Assembly (NCBI GenBank): GCA_964421875.1
Contig: CAYQZD010000186.1
Span: 1 to 5,323, forward strand
DNA: 5,323 nucleotides
Direction: 5' to 3'
From: CAYQZD01 sp964421875
GTDB lineage: Bacteria > Electryoneota > Tariuqbacteria > Tariuqbacterales > Tariuqbacteraceae
Below, in pieces: positions 1-5,323 of the stretch (the first letter of the stretch is position 1; the number at the start of each line of letters is the position of its first letter). The translations under genes were made by a program, and so were the position numbers. Below the pieces are notes generated by a model that was not told where the DNA came from, searched no databases, and saw only the letters and a list, made by a program, of their open reading frames with translations.

Positions 1-14
1 GCTGGGGGGGATTA
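1..14. repeat. Partial copy of G-run repeat end, cut by the window edge
   Basis: The first 14 bases, gctgggggggatta, are identical to bases 513-526, the right-hand end of the palindrome cluster on the other side of the DUF559 gene. The two copies start 512 bases apart and bracket that gene. The copy touches the window edge, so the rest of the repeat (if the cluster is repeated in full) would lie to the left and cannot be seen. A 14-base exact match containing a run of seven G is unlikely to be chance so close by, though G runs are low in complexity. Confidence 0.6.
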
Positions 15-31
15 TATACAAATAGAGAAAT

Positions 32-394
32 CTAAATTTTCTCATAGATTACCTGTATTACCGAATCCAAATTATCGATTATATCCCTATTTGTGAATCT
101 TAGCACTCTAATACCCATCTTTTCAAGATATTCGTTTCTTTTCATATCTTTAGCTTTACCTTCATCGGAGAAATGCTGACCACCATCCACTTCCAATGCT
201 AATTTCGCTTTAGAACAATAAAAATCAAGAATATAATTCCCGATTATTCTCTGTCGGTAAAAACTCACCCCTTTCAATTGTTTCCCTCTTATTCTATGCC
301 ATAATAGCCTTTCATTAAATGTCATATTTCTACGGAGTTCTCTTGCTTTATCCTTAAGTTTCACATTGTAATATATCCACTGTTTTCTTGGCAT
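32..394 (-). CDS. DUF559 domain protein, Vsr/PD-(D/E)XK-like nuclease fold
   Basis: A 120-residue protein that is almost entirely one DUF559 domain, the usual size for stand-alone members. Visible family features are the N-terminal helix with RRNMTFNERLLWHRIR (21-36), a KGVSFYRQRIIGNYILDFYC stretch (41-60), the EVDGGQH motif (68-74) and the RVLRF strand (96-100). D57 and the E68/D70 pair are the likely metal-binding acidic residues of the restriction-endonuclease-like fold. The family resembles very-short-patch-repair endonucleases, but its biochemical role is generally unknown; nuclease activity here is inferred. The start ATG lacks a clear Shine-Dalgarno sequence, but the N-terminus fits the family. 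GC is about 34% over 61-360 by hand count, far below about 60% in the neighbouring acsC. This and the flanking G-run repeats suggest an insert rather than an operon member. The family call is secure; the function is not. Confidence 0.93.
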   Translation of the reverse strand: MPRKQWIYYNVKLKDKARELRRNMTFNERLLWHRIRGKQLKGVSFYRQRIIGNYILDFYCSKAKLALEVDGGQHFSDEGKAKDMKRNEYLEKMGIRVLRFTNRDIIDNLDSVIQVIYEKI

Positions 395-419
395 AATAGA
401 ATCAAGTTCTGTATTTGAT

Positions 420-525
420 AATCCCCCTTAATCCCCCTTTAAAAAAGGAGGAAATAACGGCGTCCCCTTTAAACAAAGGGGAAATAATTGCTCCCCCCTT
501 TCGTAAAGGGGGGCTGGGGGGGATT
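420..525. repeat. Composite palindromic repeat: three hairpins inside an imperfect terminal inverted repeat
   Basis: The outer arms aatccccc (420-427) and gggggatt (518-525) are exact inverted copies. Further pairing of C-run 433-437 with G-run 508-513 extends this to an imperfect 18-base inverted repeat. Inside are three hairpins. The first (432-452) has nine paired columns with one C/A mismatch and an AAA loop. The second (463-482) has a perfect 8-bp stem and an AAAC loop. The third (493-513) has a perfect 9-bp stem of six C and three T against three A and six G, with a CGT loop. All share the pattern C-run, TTT, short loop, AAA, G-run. The cluster sits between the acsC stop and the DUF559 start. 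No T tract follows the hairpins on the minus strand, so it is not a typical intrinsic terminator, although it could still block or process the acsC transcript. Confidence 0.85.
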
Positions 526-533
526 AAACTCAT

Positions 534-1877
534 TCACTTCAGCGCCCACACTTCCTTAAAATAATCCCCGATATCCGACGACTCCTGGGGACCGACCATA
601 ATTTCCCAGCCGGGCATTTCCTCTTCAAGCTCCCCCTGCAGTGAAGCCACATAGCCGGGGATAATTATCTTGCGATGTTCAACCGTTTCCTCTAATCCCA
701 TTTCCTTCAATGCTTTAGCGATGATTTCCGCGGAAAATTTCCCCGCCGACCAGGCGGTCAGCACCGACATCCCCTCCGCCTCCACAATCGCTAGATGCGC
801 GCCCACCCCTGAAGAATCGATTTCCGAAGAAACCATAAAGTAGGTCAGCGAGAAATTGGTGGTGACGATGACCGGCGAATCCTTGTCCGGCTCGCCTACC
901 GGGTAGATTTTCCCCTCCACCTGCAACGGCTTCTGGGGGTCGGTGTAGATGTTCTGGCGCAGGGTCAGCAGTGAAATATAAATCTCATCCGGCGGAGATT
1001 CCAGCATAATCACCGCGGGATACTTGCAGATTGCGGCGGGCGCATAGAGCGGCGCGTCCTCCCCGCCGATAACTATCCCGGCAGGAAAACCGGCGCGGGG
1101 GTCGCTCCGGTCCAGCGCCATCCTGCGCAACATAGTCTGATGTTCCAGCATCGCACCCAGCGAAGCGCTACCAGGAGCGATAACGATGTTCTCCACCCCG
1201 GCGTTCTTCACTTCGTCCACCAGTTTCAGCGTCCCCTCCAGAGTCCCGTCTCCCCATACCATCATCGGGCAGCCGCTGTCCTTGGCGATACCCGCCAGCC
1301 GCAGGATTTGCTCAGCGCCGCCGGTGACCGCGAGTAATGGTTTCCTATCGGACACAAGGCTCAGCGCGGCTTCAATTTCGCCCGCGCTCCCGGCGATGAG
1401 AGCGATGGGCCGTTTCCAGTTTGCCGCTATAATTTCGACCGCCGCTTTGAATTTCACCTTATCTCCCGATACCGCCCTCACCCCCGCCATATCGACCTTG
1501 AGCAGTTCCCCAGCCCGTTCGAAATCCAGCGATTTCAGGTATTCGATTCGGGAAATCAAATCATCGCCGCTTATCGTGTCGGGGATGATTTCGCACACCG
1601 CCGGGTGATGGAAAAAGGTCTTGTCATGCCGAAAAAGGACGGTTTCCTCCCCCACTTCGATTTTATCTTCGCCCGCGCCGATTGTAACCAGCCTGATGGG
1701 AGGCGCCGAAGCCGCGCCTAAAGCGGCTTTGGCTTCTTTCGAGGCGTAGGGACACTTCTCCAAATCCTCCTTCTGCGAAGCCAGTTTCATCGCAAACGCC
1801 AGACAGGTGGGGTAACCGCACTCTTTGCAGTTGGTCTGAGGAAGGAGCTTGAATATCTGCAATCCGGTCAAAGCCAT
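534..1877 (-). CDS. acsC: Corrinoid iron-sulfur protein large (gamma) subunit, acetyl-CoA decarbonylase/synthase
   Basis: This subunit carries the corrinoid and a low-potential [4Fe-4S] cluster. It accepts methyl from methyltetrahydrofolate and donates it to the A-cluster of acetyl-CoA synthase in the cytoplasm. With the start chosen here (447 aa), the four cluster cysteines are C17, C20, C25 and C42 in an N-C-x-x-C-G-x-P-T-C...C-P-Y arrangement, the spacing I recall for the Moorella protein. Next comes a TIM-barrel region. QNIYTDPQKP (308-317) and TTNFSLTYF (339-347) lie towards the C-terminal corrinoid-binding domain, which ends with HRKIIIPGYVA (401-411) and GWEIMVGP (423-430). An upstream in-frame GTG at 1895 would add six residues, but those codons are the Shine-Dalgarno region; the ATG at 1877 gives the family's M-x-L-T-G start. 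The gene begins one base after the acsD stop, so the two are probably translationally coupled. It appears full-length and intact. Confidence 0.96.
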   Translation of the reverse strand: MALTGLQIFKLLPQTNCKECGYPTCLAFAMKLASQKEDLEKCPYASKEAKAALGAASAPPIRLVTIGAGEDKIEVGEETVLFRHDKTFFHHPAVCEIIPDTISGDDLISRIEYLKSLDFERAGELLKVDMAGVRAVSGDKVKFKAAVEIIAANWKRPIALIAGSAGEIEAALSLVSDRKPLLAVTGGAEQILRLAGIAKDSGCPMMVWGDGTLEGTLKLVDEVKNAGVENIVIAPGSASLGAMLEHQTMLRRMALDRSDPRAGFPAGIVIGGEDAPLYAPAAICKYPAVIMLESPPDEIYISLLTLRQNIYTDPQKPLQVEGKIYPVGEPDKDSPVIVTTNFSLTYFMVSSEIDSSGVGAHLAIVEAEGMSVLTAWSAGKFSAEIIAKALKEMGLEETVEHRKIIIPGYVASLQGELEEEMPGWEIMVGPQESSDIGDYFKEVWALK

Positions 1878-1878
1878 C

Positions 1879-2853
1879 TTAAGCCCCCTTCCCACTGGTC
1901 ATAAACTCATTTATTGCTTTACGCGTCAGTATCGCCGATTCGGGATGCCTCAGCACTAAAATCTCCGCTCCCGCTAATAGCAGCGACACTGCGTTCGCCG
2001 TTTCCCAGTACACTCCACGGTTTGTCTTATTTCCCCAGGCGGGTTCGTCCATCTTGACCTCCTTCACCCGCCAGCTTTCGTCGCCGATAAAATTGATGAA
2101 GGGCATCACCATAAACTTATCGCCCTTCAGCGCCTGGATGCGGATGCGTTCCATTACAGAATAGGTGTATTCCAGCCCGTATCCCAGCCCTCCGGTCAAG
2201 GGGTCGATGACGATTTTTTCCGGAGGTAGATTCATCTCGGAAAGCAGGATATTGAGCTGCTTGGCGAGGTTGACATCGATGGGCGTTTCCGCCACCAGCG
2301 CGTGGTCGTAAGCGATAGCGGCGGCGGCGGCGGTCTTGTAGTGATTCTCGGTGGCGCTGGCTAACAATAGTCCTTCGCCGGCGGCGGCTTCGGCGCACTT
2401 AGCCAGGAAGTCATCCTGGAAATCGGACTCGCCCGATCCCTGAAGGATGACCGGCAGTTTCACCTCTGATAGGAAGTCCTTCACGAATCCCATCGACTTT
2501 TCCATTCCCCGCGACTGCGCGCCGCGCATATGCAGGCATATTGCATCGATAGGACAATTGGATGCTGCCCGTTTCGCCCATTCCACCGCGTTGTCGAGGA
2601 CATCGATAAAGGGCTGCATTACCGCTTCCACCCAGTCCTCGGGAATCATATCGGTCACCTCCAGCGCAATCGCCGGCCGGTGGGAAATCTCCCCCTCGAA
2701 TCGGTGCAGAGGCAGGCAGTTGGAACCTCCCACCTCAAGGGAATATTCCCGCGTTCCTCCTTCTTCTTTGGTTCGGCCTATTTTAACAGTTTTAATGGCG
2801 CCTTGCCATTTTTTCAGATTCGGATTCATAGTGATAGTCGTTTTTCCCTTCAT
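1879..2853 (-). CDS. acsD: Corrinoid iron-sulfur protein small (delta) subunit, acetyl-CoA decarbonylase/synthase
   Basis: This 324-residue protein is a TIM-barrel partner of AcsC. In the known heterodimer it binds no cofactor of its own but helps enclose the corrinoid and supports methyl transfer. Conserved blocks are visible in order: GGTREYSLEVGG (32-43), FEGEISHRPAIALEV (52-66), ENHYKTAAAA (169-178), KQLNILLSEMNLPPEKIVID (198-217) followed by PLTGGLGYGLEY (218-229), MERIRIQALKGDKFMVMP (234-251) and AGAEILVLRHPES (294-306). The length matches bacterial AcsD and is shorter than archaeal CdhD as I remember it. The start is uncertain: ATG at 2853 and an in-frame ATG at 2829 (residue 9) both lack a good Shine-Dalgarno, and the conserved region begins after both. 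It overlaps nothing, and ends one base before acsC with the acsC ribosome site in its last codons. No frameshift or missing block is seen. Confidence 0.96.
   Translation of the reverse strand: MKGKTTITMNPNLKKWQGAIKTVKIGRTKEEGGTREYSLEVGGSNCLPLHRFEGEISHRPAIALEVTDMIPEDWVEAVMQPFIDVLDNAVEWAKRAASNCPIDAICLHMRGAQSRGMEKSMGFVKDFLSEVKLPVILQGSGESDFQDDFLAKCAEAAAGEGLLLASATENHYKTAAAAAIAYDHALVAETPIDVNLAKQLNILLSEMNLPPEKIVIDPLTGGLGYGLEYTYSVMERIRIQALKGDKFMVMPFINFIGDESWRVKEVKMDEPAWGNKTNRGVYWETANAVSLLLAGAEILVLRHPESAILTRKAINEFMTSGKGA
1884..1893 (-). promoter_or_regulatory. Shine-Dalgarno sequence that fixes the acsC start
   Basis: On the minus strand GGGAAGGGGG lies six bases before the ATG at 1877. It is inside the last codons of acsD, whose TAA (1881-1879) is separated from the ATG by a single G. 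This placement supports the ATG over the in-frame GTG at 1895, which would put the purine-rich stretch inside the coding region. It also implies that ribosomes finishing acsD reinitiate on acsC, giving near-equal amounts of the two subunits. Confidence 0.75.
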
Positions 2854-2900
2854 GTTCTGGTTTTAACATCAGATTTTATGTTTTGTATAGAAGATTTATT

Positions 2901-2949
2901 TCTGTCTTCTGTTCTCCGTTATCTGTTCTCTGTGCTCTGTTTTCTGTCA
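2901..2949. repeat. Degenerate heptanucleotide tandem array (TCTGTTC-like, 7 units)
   Basis: Seven units in strict 7-base phase: tctgtct, tctgttc, tccgtta, tctgttc, tctgtgc, tctgttt, tctgtca. A more degenerate eighth unit, tcttttc, follows at 2950-2956 inside the transporter gene. Every unit begins TC and has GT at positions 4-5; all but one read TCTGT. On the transcribed (minus) strand the units read nnACAGA, and the first complete one supplies the TGA stop of the transporter gene. The array fills about half of the 93-base gap before acsD. Heptameric short tandem repeats are known from cyanobacterial genomes; this resembles them in form only. Function unknown. Confidence 0.85.
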
Positions 2950-4950
2950 TCTTTTCCGAGCGAACGACAACTTGTAAAGCATATACACCAGCGCCCCATA
3001 CACCACCAGCGCCGCTAAACTTCCCCATTCCCCCATATAATCGAAACCAACCCCCACTTGGTCAGCCTGTTTCTTTATCGCTAACAGTATCAATGCGATT
3101 ACCACCGTAACTATCCCTTCACCGCCCACCAGTCCTGAAGCGAACAATATCCCCCGCTCGCGATTCTCCTTACGCGCCTCCTCACTGCGGGATTTGCGCT
3201 CCACAATCGACCGGGTAACACCTCCAACGAACACCCCCGCCATAGTCGATAGCGGCAGGTATATCCCCACCGCCAGCGGCAATGAGGGCAAGCCCAGAAT
3301 CTCCATCACCACGCCAAACGCCACGCCGATGAATATCAGCCCCCAGGGAAGGTCGCCGCCGATGATTCCGTCCACCACGAACGACATTATGGTCGCCTGA
3401 GGCGCCGGCAGCGCTTCCGAACCGATGACATAGGTCTTGTGCAGAAGGATGATGGTGAAGCCGATAAAGATGGAGGAAGTCAGCACCCCTATCATCTCCC
3501 CCACCTGTTGGCGGAACGGAGTCGCGCCCACTAAAAAGCCGGTCTTCAAGTCCTGCGAAGTGTCCCCGGCGATGGCGGCGGCCATACAGACTACCGCCCC
3601 CACCGATATCGCGGCGATTTTCGCCGGGATCCCGGTCCAGCCCATCAACACGAAAATCAAGCTGGTGCCCAGCAAGGTGGCGATGGTCATCCCCGAAATC
3701 GGGTTGGAAGAACTGCCTATCAATCCCACAATCCGCGAGGAAACTGTGACGAAAAAGAAAGCGAAAATCACCACCAACAAGCCCCCTATTATCCCCACCG
3801 GAAGCTGCGGAACGAAAGCTATCAGCAGCGCTATCACCACCGCCGCAATCATCACCGGAACCAGCGGTAAATCGTGGTCGGTGCGGAGGCGCTTCACCAA
3901 TCTCCCCGCCACCGACCGGGAAATTTCCCGCGCCCCCAGGCGGAACGATTCGATGATGGTGGGGATGGCTCTTATCAGCGTGATTATCCCTCCGAACGCC
4001 ACCGCTCCCGCGCCGATATACCTAATGTAAAAATCCCAGATGTCGTAAGGTTCCATCTCGCTGATGAGGATGTCCCCCGGATACAGCGGCGCGGAAAGAT
4101 GTTCCCCGACGATAGAGATAATCGGAATGAGCCCCAGCCAGCTTATCATCGCACCGCCCACCATAATCGCGCTTATCCGGTAACCTAAAATGTACCCCAC
4201 CCCCAAAAGCGCCGGGGTAACATCCAGGCTCACCATCGCGTTCTTATAACCGGGAATCATACCTTCAGCCTCATTAGGCCAAAGCCTCAGCCCCCGTAGC
4301 AGCGCGGTGTAGAGCGCGCCGATTCCCAGCCCGGCGAACACCTGCCGCGCCTGAGAACCGCCGGTGTCGCCCGCCACCAGTACTTCGGCGCAGGCCGTAC
4401 CTTCGGGATAAGGCAGATTGCCGTGCTCTTTCTTGATAAGGTAGCGGCGCAGGGGAATCATAAACAGCACCCCCAGCATCCCCCCTATCAGCGCGGTGAT
4501 GAAAATCTGGAAGATAGTGATGGTGAATTCTTCCGGGGCGATAAAACTGGTGAGGAAGAAAGCCGGGATGGTGAAAATCACCCCCGCCGCTAAAGACTCT
4601 CCGGAGGAACCGATGGTCTGAACCAGGTTGTTCTCCAGAATCGTTCCCTTGCGGGCGCCGAACTTTTTCAACACGCCGAAAATCGCCACCGCCATCACCG
4701 CGATGGGGATGGAGGCGCTAATGGTGAGCCCCACCCTGAGTCCCACCGCCGCGTTCGCCGCGGCGAACAATATCCCCAAAATCGCTCCCACGATTATAGC
4801 GCGGATAGTGAACTCCGCCGGGGTTTTCAAGGGGGAGACGTAGGGCTGGTAGTTTTCCCCGCTCACGCCTTCATAGGCTCCGGGGGAAAGCCCTTTGGGC
4901 TGAGCCGATTCCGGGGAATCGGCTACGGTCGAATCCGATTTTTCTGGCAT
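2947..4950 (-). CDS. OPT-family oligopeptide transporter
   Basis: A 667-residue polytopic inner-membrane protein, full-length for prokaryotic OPT transporters, which are proton-coupled symporters of peptides or, in some relatives, metal chelates. A hydrophilic Pro/Ser-rich N-terminal tail of about 45 residues precedes many hydrophobic segments, the first at about 47-69. Family signatures are NLPYPEGTACAEV (178-190), SSNPISGMT (414-422), AGDTSQDLKTG (461-471), LPLAVGIYLPL (557-567) and ASGLVGGEGIVTV (604-616). A charged loop at 584-599 (ERKSRSEEARKENRER) probably faces the cytoplasm. The substrate cannot be read from sequence. The ATG at 4950 has no strong Shine-Dalgarno, but no better start is evident and the first conserved segment is well inside. 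Its stop lies in the heptamer array. It is upstream of acsD on the same strand with a 93-base gap, so co-transcription is possible but unproven. Confidence 0.94.
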   Translation of the reverse strand: MPEKSDSTVADSPESAQPKGLSPGAYEGVSGENYQPYVSPLKTPAEFTIRAIIVGAILGILFAAANAAVGLRVGLTISASIPIAVMAVAIFGVLKKFGARKGTILENNLVQTIGSSGESLAAGVIFTIPAFFLTSFIAPEEFTITIFQIFITALIGGMLGVLFMIPLRRYLIKKEHGNLPYPEGTACAEVLVAGDTGGSQARQVFAGLGIGALYTALLRGLRLWPNEAEGMIPGYKNAMVSLDVTPALLGVGYILGYRISAIMVGGAMISWLGLIPIISIVGEHLSAPLYPGDILISEMEPYDIWDFYIRYIGAGAVAFGGIITLIRAIPTIIESFRLGAREISRSVAGRLVKRLRTDHDLPLVPVMIAAVVIALLIAFVPQLPVGIIGGLLVVIFAFFFVTVSSRIVGLIGSSSNPISGMTIATLLGTSLIFVLMGWTGIPAKIAAISVGAVVCMAAAIAGDTSQDLKTGFLVGATPFRQQVGEMIGVLTSSIFIGFTIILLHKTYVIGSEALPAPQATIMSFVVDGIIGGDLPWGLIFIGVAFGVVMEILGLPSLPLAVGIYLPLSTMAGVFVGGVTRSIVERKSRSEEARKENRERGILFASGLVGGEGIVTVVIALILLAIKKQADQVGVGFDYMGEWGSLAALVVYGALVYMLYKLSFARKR

Positions 4951-4960
4951 TGCTGTTGTC

Positions 4961-4997
4961 TGATAGTTGACGTTTGAAGTTTCGTAAGTATGTAAGG
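4961..4997. repeat. Imperfect direct repeat, copy 1
   Basis: Aligns with 5069-5105 over 38 columns with 32 identities, four substitutions and two single-base gaps. The longest shared blocks are atagttg, gaagtttc and gtaag. The copies are offset by 108 bases and enclose two stem-loops. This copy ends within the left arm of the 10-bp hairpin and begins 11 bases before the transporter start, so it would be in the transporter mRNA leader. Confidence 0.65.
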
Positions 4998-5018
4998 CGG
5001 GTCATTTAGACCCGCCTT
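4994..5018. other. Perfect 10-bp GC-rich stem-loop in the transporter leader
   Basis: Arm aaggcgggtc (4994-5003), loop attta (5004-5008), arm gacccgcctt (5009-5018). It ends 43 bases before the transporter ATG. Neither strand has a real T tract after it (ttta on plus, ttacat on minus), so an intrinsic terminator is possible but weak. An additional pair of hexamers, ttgacg (4967-4972) and cgtcaa (5023-5028), could form an outer helix around it. It could terminate an upstream minus-strand gene, attenuate the transporter, or be part of an intergenic repeat. Confidence 0.7.
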
Positions 5019-5042
5019 TAACCGTCAAAGCTATAAGCAATA

Positions 5043-5059
5043 CGGCTTTGAATAAGCCG
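5043..5059. other. Small 6-bp stem-loop
   Basis: Arms cggctt (5043-5048) and aagccg (5054-5059) around a five-base loop. The left arm can instead pair elsewhere: tcaaagc (5025-5031) is complementary to gctttga (5045-5051), giving a competing 7-bp helix. No T tract follows on either strand. Confidence 0.45.
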
Positions 5060-5068
5060 ACCTACAAC

Positions 5069-5105
5069 TAATAGTTGCCGTTAGAAGTTTCTGTAAGATG
5101 TAAAG
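5069..5105. repeat. Imperfect direct repeat, copy 2
   Basis: Second copy of the sequence at 4961-4997 (32 of 38 aligned columns identical). It lies just beyond the small stem-loop and adjoins the AT-rich part of the intergenic region. Confidence 0.65.
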
Positions 5106-5233
5106 TTAAAATAAAAATAAGATTAAATCAAGAACGGCGGTTTAGGCGTGAGTCGCATACAATCAAATATCAGTTAAAATTACAACATACAATTGTTTAG
5201 AAAATCCCGTATAAACTTGAATTTCTGGTTTTT

Positions 5234-5261
5234 TTGCTTTATAGTACACTATTCCTATAAT
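5234..5261 (+). promoter_or_regulatory. Promoter-like sequence facing right
   Basis: TTGCTT (5234-5239), a 16-base spacer and TATAAT (5256-5261), a perfect -10 hexamer. Transcription would start near 5268 and leave the window; no start codon with a reading frame is visible before 5323. In DNA this AT-rich, such matches arise by chance, so this is a candidate only. Confidence 0.3.
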
Positions 5262-5323
5262 AAAAATAGGTTCATCGCTGTTTCGTGTGGGTAATTATTT
5301 AGGCGTATTATATTCCCTTTGAT

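Larger units (their letters stand above)
4951..5323. other. AT-rich intergenic region upstream of the transporter gene
   Basis: No convincing coding region is seen on either strand. GC is about 28% over 5101-5280 by hand count. The transporter-proximal part holds two stem-loops and a 38-column imperfect direct repeat, listed separately. A very weak minus-strand promoter candidate for the transporter is TTGATT (5131-5126), 17-base spacer, TAACTT (5108-5103); its -10 is poor. A better promoter-like pair faces right at 5234-5261. The region may separate divergently transcribed units, the rightward one lying beyond the window. Confidence 0.6.

Noticed and set aside
493..513. Hairpin as a standard Rho-independent terminator of acsC
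   Set aside because: The stem is strong, but on the minus strand it is followed by agcaatt rather than a T tract; it fits the repeat family better.
420..525. Palindrome cluster as a CRISPR array
   Set aside because: The hairpins are adjacent variants of a short palindrome with no identical repeats of CRISPR length, no uniform spacers and no cas gene nearby.
1186..1608. Open frame of 140 codons on the plus strand inside acsC
   Set aside because: It is antisense to a full-length conserved CFeSP subunit, and its Ser/Pro/Ala-rich composition is typical of a frame shadow in GC-rich DNA.
2117..2398. Arg-rich open frame on the minus strand in another frame of acsD
   Set aside because: It overlaps the conserved core of acsD, and its run of arginines comes from reading GC-rich alanine codons out of frame.
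2901..2949. Array as a TRAP-like protein binding site in the acsD leader
   Set aside because: TRAP sites are GAG/UAG triplets spaced every 5-6 bases; here the period is 7 and the core is ACAGA.
2447..3018. Two plus-strand frames running across the acsD start and the heptamer array
   Set aside because: They are antisense to acsD and partly made of the low-complexity array; no domain or ribosome site is seen.
3437..4030. Open frame of 197 codons on the plus strand inside the transporter gene
   Set aside because: It is the antisense shadow of a hydrophobic OPT gene, Thr/Pro/Ile/Ala-rich with no recognisable domain. The same holds for the frames at 3194-3400, 3874-4188 and 4628-4843.
5141..5306. 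Nine-base direct repeat tttaggcgt at 5141-5149 and 5298-5306
   Set aside because: Too short and with no similar flanks; plausible by chance or as an unrelated site.

Overview
The window most likely comes from an anaerobic bacterium that uses the reductive acetyl-CoA (Wood-Ljungdahl) pathway. It carries the genes for both subunits of the corrinoid iron-sulfur protein (CFeSP), and the small subunit is about as long as its bacterial homologues (324 aa). The three larger genes are GC-rich: hand counts of sampled 60-base lines give about 60% in acsC and 65% in one line of the transporter gene. The intergenic DNA and the small leftmost gene are AT-rich. I cannot place the organism in a phylum; an uncultured anaerobic lineage would fit.

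All four recognisable genes are on the minus strand, so transcription runs from right to left. In that order: an AT-rich intergenic region of about 370 bases with two stem-loops and a 38-column imperfect direct repeat (4951-5323); an OPT-family oligopeptide transporter (2947-4950); a 93-base gap largely filled by a degenerate heptanucleotide array that runs into the transporter's stop codon (2901-2949); acsD (1879-2853); acsC (534-1877), which starts one base after the acsD stop; a cluster of G/C-run palindromes (420-525); and a small DUF559 (Vsr-like nuclease fold) gene (32-394). The 14 bases at the left edge exactly repeat the right end of the palindrome cluster, so the DUF559 gene lies between two copies of that sequence.

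AcsC and AcsD should form the heterodimeric CFeSP. It takes the methyl group from methyltetrahydrofolate on its corrinoid cobalt and passes it to acetyl-CoA synthase. The partner genes (acsA/acsB, acsE, activator genes) are not in the window. The transporter has no obvious mechanistic link to the CFeSP and may simply be upstream. The DUF559 gene with its flanking repeats looks like a separate, probably mobile or repeat-associated insert of different base composition, and it is the best candidate here for something poorly described. I found no CRISPR array, tRNA, rRNA or recognisable transposase.
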